From an uncultured Oscillospiraceae bacterium (GTDB lineage Bacteria; Bacillota; Clostridia; Oscillospirales; Oscillospiraceae): a stretch of DNA of 25,300 nucleotides. Location: contig CAJUQS010000082.1 of the NCBI GenBank assembly GCA_910588365.1, positions 1 to 25,300 on the forward strand. The letters are read 5' to 3'. This document shows positions 21,260-25,300 of the stretch, one piece after another. The position numbers and the translations under genes were made by a program. A model generated the notes under the pieces. That model saw only the letters and a list, made by a program, of their open reading frames with translations, did not search any database and was not told where the DNA came from. Within the stretch, counting starts at the first letter, position 1. Each line of letters starts with the position of its first letter.

Positions 21260-22078
21260 TCACCCAACGTCGATCATCAGCTCCAGCAGCCGGGTGAACT
21301 CCGCCTTGACCCGGCTGGCGGTCTCCACCACCTCGGCGTGGCTGAGGGGCTGGGGCAGGATGCCGGCGGCCATGTTGGTGATACAGCTGACCCCCAGCAC
21401 CTGCAAGCCCGCGTGGCGGGCGGCGATGGCCTCGGGCACCGTGGACATGCCCACCGCGTCGCCCCCCAGGGTGCGGAACATGCGGATCTCGGCGGGAGTC
21501 TCGTAGCTGGGGCCGCTGTACATGACGTAGACGCCCTCCCGGAGGGGGATATCCGCCCGGGCCGCCAGGGGCTTCAGCTTCTCCCGGAGGGTCTTGGTGT
21601 ACACGTCGCTCATATCCGGGAACCGGGGGCCGAACTGGTCCAGGTTGGGGCCCATGAGGGGATTATTCCCGGAAAAATTGATGTGGTCGCTAATCAGCAT
21701 CAGAGTGCCGGGCTTGTAGTCCAGGTTCACGCCCCCGGCGGCATTGGTCAGAATGACCGTTTTCACCCCCAGCCTGGCCATGACCCGGACGGGCAGGGTC
21801 AGCTCCTGCTGGGTGTAGCCCTCATAGTAGTGGATGCGCCCCCGCAGGGCCGCCAGGGAGCGGCCCCGGCAGGTCCCGAAGACGAAGGCCCCGGCGTGGC
21901 CCTCCACCGTGGGCAGGGGGAAGCCGGGGAGCTGGTCGAAGGGCACCTCGATCCGGTCCTCCAGCCGGTCGCAGAAGTCCCCCAGGCCGCTGCCCAGAAT
22001 GAGGCCCAGCTCCGGCGCGGCGGAGGTGCACCGGCGGATCGCCGCCAGGGCGCTGTCAATGCGTTCTTCTATGGTCAT
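21260..22078 (-). CDS. punA: Purine nucleoside phosphorylase (trimeric type)
   Basis: A 272-residue enzyme of the PNP/MTAP family that splits inosine and guanosine with phosphate to give bases for salvage. Visible motifs are the phosphate loop LILGSGLG (26-33), RIHYYEGY (81-88), TNAAGG (111-116), YSGPSYETPAEIRM and DAVGMSTVPE. The product hypoxanthine or guanine is the substrate of Hpt, encoded 3 kb downstream in the same direction. The ATG at 22078 was chosen because GGAGG lies 8 nt upstream; two ATGs at 22096 and 22093 lie upstream of that site. The gene stops 51 bp before tilS. Confidence 0.93.
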   Translation of the reverse strand: MTIEERIDSALAAIRRCTSAAPELGLILGSGLGDFCDRLEDRIEVPFDQLPGFPLPTVEGHAGAFVFGTCRGRSLAALRGRIHYYEGYTQQELTLPVRVMARLGVKTVILTNAAGGVNLDYKPGTLMLISDHINFSGNNPLMGPNLDQFGPRFPDMSDVYTKTLREKLKPLAARADIPLREGVYVMYSGPSYETPAEIRMFRTLGGDAVGMSTVPEAIAARHAGLQVLGVSCITNMAAGILPQPLSHAEVVETASRVKAEFTRLLELMIDVG

Positions 22079-22108
22079 CTTTCGTTCCTCCATCAAATAC
22101 GGTATTCA

Positions 22109-22146
22109 TACTTTTCTTTGAAAAGAAAAGTATCAAAAGAAACTTT
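22109..22146 (+). repeat. Composite palindromic repeat (A type) between htrA and punA
   Basis: ATACTTTTCTTT / AAAGAAAAGTAT around GA, followed by CAAAAGAAACTTT, identical to the copy at 18509-18548. It is followed by a small second hairpin GGAG-CGGAA-CTCC. It lies in the 112-bp gap between the HtrA gene and punA. Confidence 0.75.
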
Positions 22147-22190
22147 GGAGCGGAACTCCGTTTCGCTGGGGCAGTAGCGCAGCCACTTTT

Positions 22191-23573
22191 TTATTCAGCC
22201 ATCATGGTCATGGTGAGATCCAAGTACTCCCCGTCCCGGTAGACCCGGATCGCCACCTCGTCCCCCACATAGAGGTCCCGGCGGATGGCCAGGATCTCCT
22301 CCGTGCTGTACACCCGCTGTCCGTTGAAGGCCACCACGCAGTCCCCCTTCCGGACGCCGGCCAGATCGCCGCTGAGGCCGGGTGTGATCTCTGCCACCTC
22401 CAAACCGGTATTGCCGTCAGGCAGGGTGGTGGGGACGAGTGCGATGGAGATGCCCAGCACCGGCTGGGGCTGGAGCTCGCCGAAGGCGATGAGCTCGTTG
22501 ATCCACCGCAGCGCCAGGCTGGAGGGGATGGCGAAGCCCAGGCCCTCAATTGTGTCGTACTCGCTCATCATTTTGATGGTGTTGATGCCCACCACCTGGC
22601 CGTACTGGTTGATGAGTGGGCCGCCGGAGTTGCCGGAGTTGAGGGCCGCGTCGGTCTGGATGAGGGTCATGGTCACCCCCTCCACGTCCACGTCCCGGTT
22701 GATGGCGGAGATGATGCCGCTGGTCATGGTGCTGCGCAGGTCAATACCCAGGGGATTGCCGATGGCGTAGGCCGGCTCCCCCACCTGCAAATCGTCGCTG
22801 ACGCCGAACTCCGCCGCGGGCAGGTCCGGCGCCCCCACCTTCAGCACCGCCAGATCCACGTCCCTGTCATAGCCTACCAGACGGGCCCGGTACTCCCGGT
22901 CCGCGCCGTAGCTGTCCGTAATCAGCACCGAGCAGGATCTGCTGCCGTTGATGACGTGGCAGTTGGTGACGATGTACCCGTCCGCGCTGAAGATGACCCC
23001 GGTACCCACGCTGCTGTATCCATCGCTCTGCCGTCCCAGCACCGTCACCACCGAAGGCATTACCCGGGTGTAGATGTCCCCGGGGGTGAGGGCGCTCCGC
23101 CCTGCCGCGCCCGCCAGGGACAGCCGGGTCTCACCGCCGGCGGGGTACCGGGCGATGGAGATCTCCTCGCCCGCGGGGGTATCGTCCCAGTAATAGTAAT
23201 AGGAGTAGTCGTCCTCGCCCGGCGGGGGCTCCGTCTGGCCGTAGGAGGGCTCCGGCGTCTCTCCGGGCAGGGCCCAGCCGTAGAGCCCTACATACCAGAT
23301 GCCCACGCCCAGGCATACCAGTCCCACCAGCAGGGACAGTCCCACAAACAGCCGCACGCCCCAGCGGCCCTTTTTCGGCTCCTCCGCCGGCGCAATGGCC
23401 CTGCGCCAGGGCTCCGGCAGGCTCTCACGCCTCTCCTGGCGCTCCTCCACAAAGGCGGGGATATCCGGCCCCTGGCGCATCCGCTCGGGCAGCTCCCGCT
23501 CGCAGCGAAGCACCACCTCCTCCACCTGCTGGCTCTGGCGGTAGGTGAATACAATCTCTCTGTTTTCTTCCAT
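22191..23573 (-). CDS. htrA: Membrane-anchored HtrA/DegP-like serine protease
   Basis: A 460-residue protease. A cytoplasmic region of about 70 charged residues precedes one membrane helix (about 74-97), then an extracellular Pro/Glu/Tyr-rich linker (with YYYY near 125) and a trypsin-like domain. The catalytic triad is visible: H206 in TNCHVING, D240 in DRDVDLAVL and S316 in LNSGNSGGPL. A C-terminal PDZ domain (about 365-455) follows. Such proteins degrade or refold misfolded exported proteins. The ATG at 23573 has GAGAGG about 9 nt upstream; a longer reading frame to 23594 lacks a site. It lies 35 bp downstream of a sensor kinase gene, recalling the CssS-HtrA link in Bacillus. The long cytoplasmic N-terminus resembles that of Bacillus HtrA/HtrB. 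Confidence 0.93.
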   Translation of the reverse strand: MEENREIVFTYRQSQQVEEVVLRCERELPERMRQGPDIPAFVEERQERRESLPEPWRRAIAPAEEPKKGRWGVRLFVGLSLLVGLVCLGVGIWYVGLYGWALPGETPEPSYGQTEPPPGEDDYSYYYYWDDTPAGEEISIARYPAGGETRLSLAGAAGRSALTPGDIYTRVMPSVVTVLGRQSDGYSSVGTGVIFSADGYIVTNCHVINGSRSCSVLITDSYGADREYRARLVGYDRDVDLAVLKVGAPDLPAAEFGVSDDLQVGEPAYAIGNPLGIDLRSTMTSGIISAINRDVDVEGVTMTLIQTDAALNSGNSGGPLINQYGQVVGINTIKMMSEYDTIEGLGFAIPSSLALRWINELIAFGELQPQPVLGISIALVPTTLPDGNTGLEVAEITPGLSGDLAGVRKGDCVVAFNGQRVYSTEEILAIRRDLYVGDEVAIRVYRDGEYLDLTMTMMAE

Positions 23574-23608
23574 TGCTGGCATCCTCTCAAGCAAAATAGC
23601 GCGGGGCG

Positions 23609-25069
23609 TCAGTTGGTTCTCGACTTCTCCTCCGCCGCCAGCTGGACGGTGAAGGTGAAGGTTGTCACGCCGTCCTCGCTGGCGGCGGTGATCCTCTCCC
23701 GGTGCTGCTCCAGGATGGTGCGGACAATATACAGCCCCAGGCCCACGCCGTCCTTGTCCTCGCTGCGGGACTTGTCGGTCTTGTGGAACCGCTCGAAGAG
23801 CAGGGGCAGCTCCTCGGCGGGGATGGTGTCCCCGGTGTTGCGCACCGTGACCACGGCCTTCTCCCCCTTCTTCTCCAGCCCCAGGAACAGGGTGCTGCTC
23901 CGGGCGGCGAATTTGGCGGCGTTTTCCAGCAGGTTGTAGACCACCTGGGTGAGCAGGTCGTTGTCTCCCAGCACAATGACCGGGTCCTCGGGGATCTCCA
24001 CCTCCACATCCAGCCCCCGGCTGGTAATCTTCTTCTCCATGCTCACCAGCACCCGGCGCATGGACTCTGACAGATCGAAGGGGGCCTTCTCCCGGATGAG
24101 GTCCAGGCTCTGCAGCTGGCTGACATCCAGCATCCGCCGCACCAGGCGGCTCAGCCGCCGGCTCTCGTCGGAGATGATGCGCAGGTACTGCTGCTCCTCC
24201 GACCGGGAGATGACCCCGTCCAGGATGCCGTCGGCGTACCCGGCGATGGTCGTCATGGGGGTTTTCAGCTCATGGGAGATGTTGGCGATGAACTCCCGGC
24301 GCTGCTGCTCGGTCTTCTGCAGGGAATCGGCCATGGCGTTGAATGCCTCAACAAGCTCCCCGGTCTCGTCCTCCCGCCCGGTGTCCTGGACCCGGGCGTC
24401 GAAATTCCCCTCAGCGAACCGGCGGGCGGCGGCGGCCATGTCCCGGATGGGCTTGGTCTGCTGCATGGCGGTGGTGGCGGTGGCCACGAAGGCGATGAGC
24501 AGCACGGTAATGGAGGTCATGCCGAAGATACCCAGAAAGGCCCGCCACATCTCGGTCATGGCGTTGGGCTCGGCGATGGCCAGCACGGGTCCCACCGTGG
24601 TGCCGTTATCCGCCGTCCGGGCGGGAACCACCACCACGAACCGGGGCTCCTCATAGACCCCCAGGTCCGTGACCCCGGCGTAGCTCTCCCCCTCGGCCAG
24701 GCGGGCGGCGATCTCCCTGGGGAGGGTGATGGGCATGGAGTTGAGGCTCTCGTCCGTGGTGATATAAATTCCCAGGCTCGGCATCCGGATGAGGAAGTCG
24801 GTGCCGCTCATCTGCTGAGCCATGTCCGCAATCTCCTCCAGATCGTTGGGCATATCGCCCCAGATCTGCATACCGCCCGGCTTGTTGTACACGCTCACCG
24901 CCACCTGGGCGACCACCTCGGCCTTGTCCCGGAGCTCGTTTCTCTTCTCGCTCATGATGTAGCTGTAGGTCAGCGCGAAAAAAGAGGCCCCCAGCAGGAC
25001 CAGCGTCAGCGCCACCATACCCACGGTTACGGTGAAGGTACGCCAGTAGATGCCTTTGAATCTGCTCAT
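23609..25069 (-). CDS. Sensor histidine kinase with HAMP domain
   Basis: A 486-residue membrane kinase: first helix (about 12-36), an extracellular sensing region (about 37-170), a second helix (about 175-200), HAMP linker (about 201-255), HisKA domain with phosphoacceptor H266 in IANISHELKTP, and a HATPase domain with the N box (VVYNLLENAAKFA) and the G box (GVGLGLYIV). It would sense an envelope signal and phosphorylate a response regulator. No response regulator gene lies next to it in this window; upstream is a repeat and a gene fragment, so the partner is elsewhere or beyond the edge. The ATG at 25069 has AAAGGAG 5 nt upstream. It is probably co-transcribed with the htrA-like gene, which starts 35 bp after its stop. 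Confidence 0.94.
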   Translation of the reverse strand: MSRFKGIYWRTFTVTVGMVALTLVLLGASFFALTYSYIMSEKRNELRDKAEVVAQVAVSVYNKPGGMQIWGDMPNDLEEIADMAQQMSGTDFLIRMPSLGIYITTDESLNSMPITLPREIAARLAEGESYAGVTDLGVYEEPRFVVVVPARTADNGTTVGPVLAIAEPNAMTEMWRAFLGIFGMTSITVLLIAFVATATTAMQQTKPIRDMAAAARRFAEGNFDARVQDTGREDETGELVEAFNAMADSLQKTEQQRREFIANISHELKTPMTTIAGYADGILDGVISRSEEQQYLRIISDESRRLSRLVRRMLDVSQLQSLDLIREKAPFDLSESMRRVLVSMEKKITSRGLDVEVEIPEDPVIVLGDNDLLTQVVYNLLENAAKFAARSSTLFLGLEKKGEKAVVTVRNTGDTIPAEELPLLFERFHKTDKSRSEDKDGVGLGLYIVRTILEQHRERITAASEDGVTTFTFTVQLAAEEKSRTN

Positions 25070-25142
25070 GGGGGCTCCTTTCTTTGCTTTGCGCCGCTGC
25101 GCGGCGCAAGGCCGGTTGTTTCGATTTGATGGCTTATGGGGC

Positions 25143-25300
25143 CTACGCGGCCCCACACCCCGCGGTTACTTTTTGTACGGCCAAAAAGTAACCAAAAAGC
25201 CGCCAGAACCCATGGTTCTGGACTCCTTTACTCGGCGATGAGTTGCGCGTCGCGCCCTGTGTATAATCCATCGGGCCGGACACTTGACGGATGAAAGGGA
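25143..25300 (-). pseudogene. Possible 3'-truncated glycoside hydrolase (GH97-like) fragment
   Basis: An open frame enters from the right edge and reads PFIRQVSGPMDYTQGATRN (25298-25242) before continuing into the palindromic repeat and stopping at 25143. The GPMDYTQGA segment resembles a conserved active-site-region motif that I associate with GH97-type alpha-glycosidases. In an intact enzyme several hundred further residues would be expected, so the gene seems to be cut off close to the repeat. With only 19 residues to judge, chance similarity or another family cannot be excluded. Confidence 0.35.
25162..25223 (+). repeat. Composite palindromic repeat (B type) at the right edge
   Basis: Hairpin 1 GTTACTTTTTG / CAAAAAGTAAC (about 25164-25191) is followed by CAAAAAGCCG and hairpin 2 CCAGAACC-CAT-GGTTCTGG (about 25203-25221). 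Read on the minus strand, hairpin 2 is followed by CGGCTTTTTGG, an intrinsic-terminator-like arrangement placed just after the gene fragment and before the sensor kinase gene. Confidence 0.7.

Noticed and set aside
25240..25275. TATAAT at the right edge on the plus strand as a promoter
   Set aside because: The only TTG-type hexamer (TTGCGC) is 13 nt upstream, too close, and the same bases are explained by the glycosidase-like fragment on the other strand.
1..25300. CRISPR array, tRNA or rRNA genes
   Set aside because: The repeats are dispersed palindromes, not regularly spaced direct repeats, and no tRNA or rRNA signature was seen on either strand.

Overview
The window is a GC-rich chromosomal stretch from a low-complexity-of-mobility, Gram-positive (Firmicute) bacterium. 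Strong AAGGAGG-type ribosome binding sites, an OppABCDF cassette with a lipoprotein binding protein, a DUF1836 protein, a short ThiI without rhodanese domain and a tilS/hpt/ftsH cluster all suit Clostridia, probably the high-GC Oscillospiraceae. That placement is inference from gene content; no 16S or other marker is present. Nearly all genes lie on the minus strand; only a flotillin and the DUF1836 gene are on the plus strand.

Layout, left to right. 1-213: AT-rich segment with three inverted repeats. 214-2813: thiI and cinA (minus), with a TTGCGC/TATAAT promoter before thiI. 2868-9502: a five-gene oligopeptide ABC transporter operon (transcribed oppA-B-C-D-F from a TTGACA promoter near 9500), a strong hairpin terminator, then a small membrane protein gene with its own terminator. 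9503-11442: a plus-strand promoter, a manganese-type yybP-ykoY riboswitch ending in an intrinsic terminator, and then a flotillin gene, also closed by a terminator. 11460-14503: a secreted stalk-domain protein, pgsA with a CPBP membrane protease, and secG. 14537-15993: a hemolysin-III family membrane protein divergent from a DUF1836 putative regulator, with a perfect dyad over the hlyIII start point. 16032-22078: the conserved essential cluster ftsH-hpt-tilS, here with two small membrane/exported protein genes and repeats between hpt and tilS, and punA upstream. 22191-25069: a membrane-anchored HtrA protease and a sensor histidine kinase, apparently one operon. 25143-25300: a repeat and what looks like the broken end of a glycosidase gene.

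Two things stand out. First, the flotillin leader has all the hallmarks of a Mn2+-sensing yybP-ykoY riboswitch (GGGGAGTAG and GACGAGACTTTT cores around a four-way junction, with the 3' core embedded in a terminator). This riboswitch class is known mainly for metal exporters and TerC/UPF0016 proteins, so its use on a flotillin would tie membrane organisation to manganese. Second, at least eight copies of a composite palindromic repeat sit in the gene gaps (about one per 3 kb); several carry a second hairpin of different sequence but preserved pairing next to a T-run, so the repeats may be dispersed terminators.

Functional themes are envelope maintenance and protein quality control (FtsH, HtrA, CPBP protease, SecG, flotillin, PgsA), purine salvage (Hpt, PunA), tRNA modification (ThiI, TilS), and peptide uptake (Opp).
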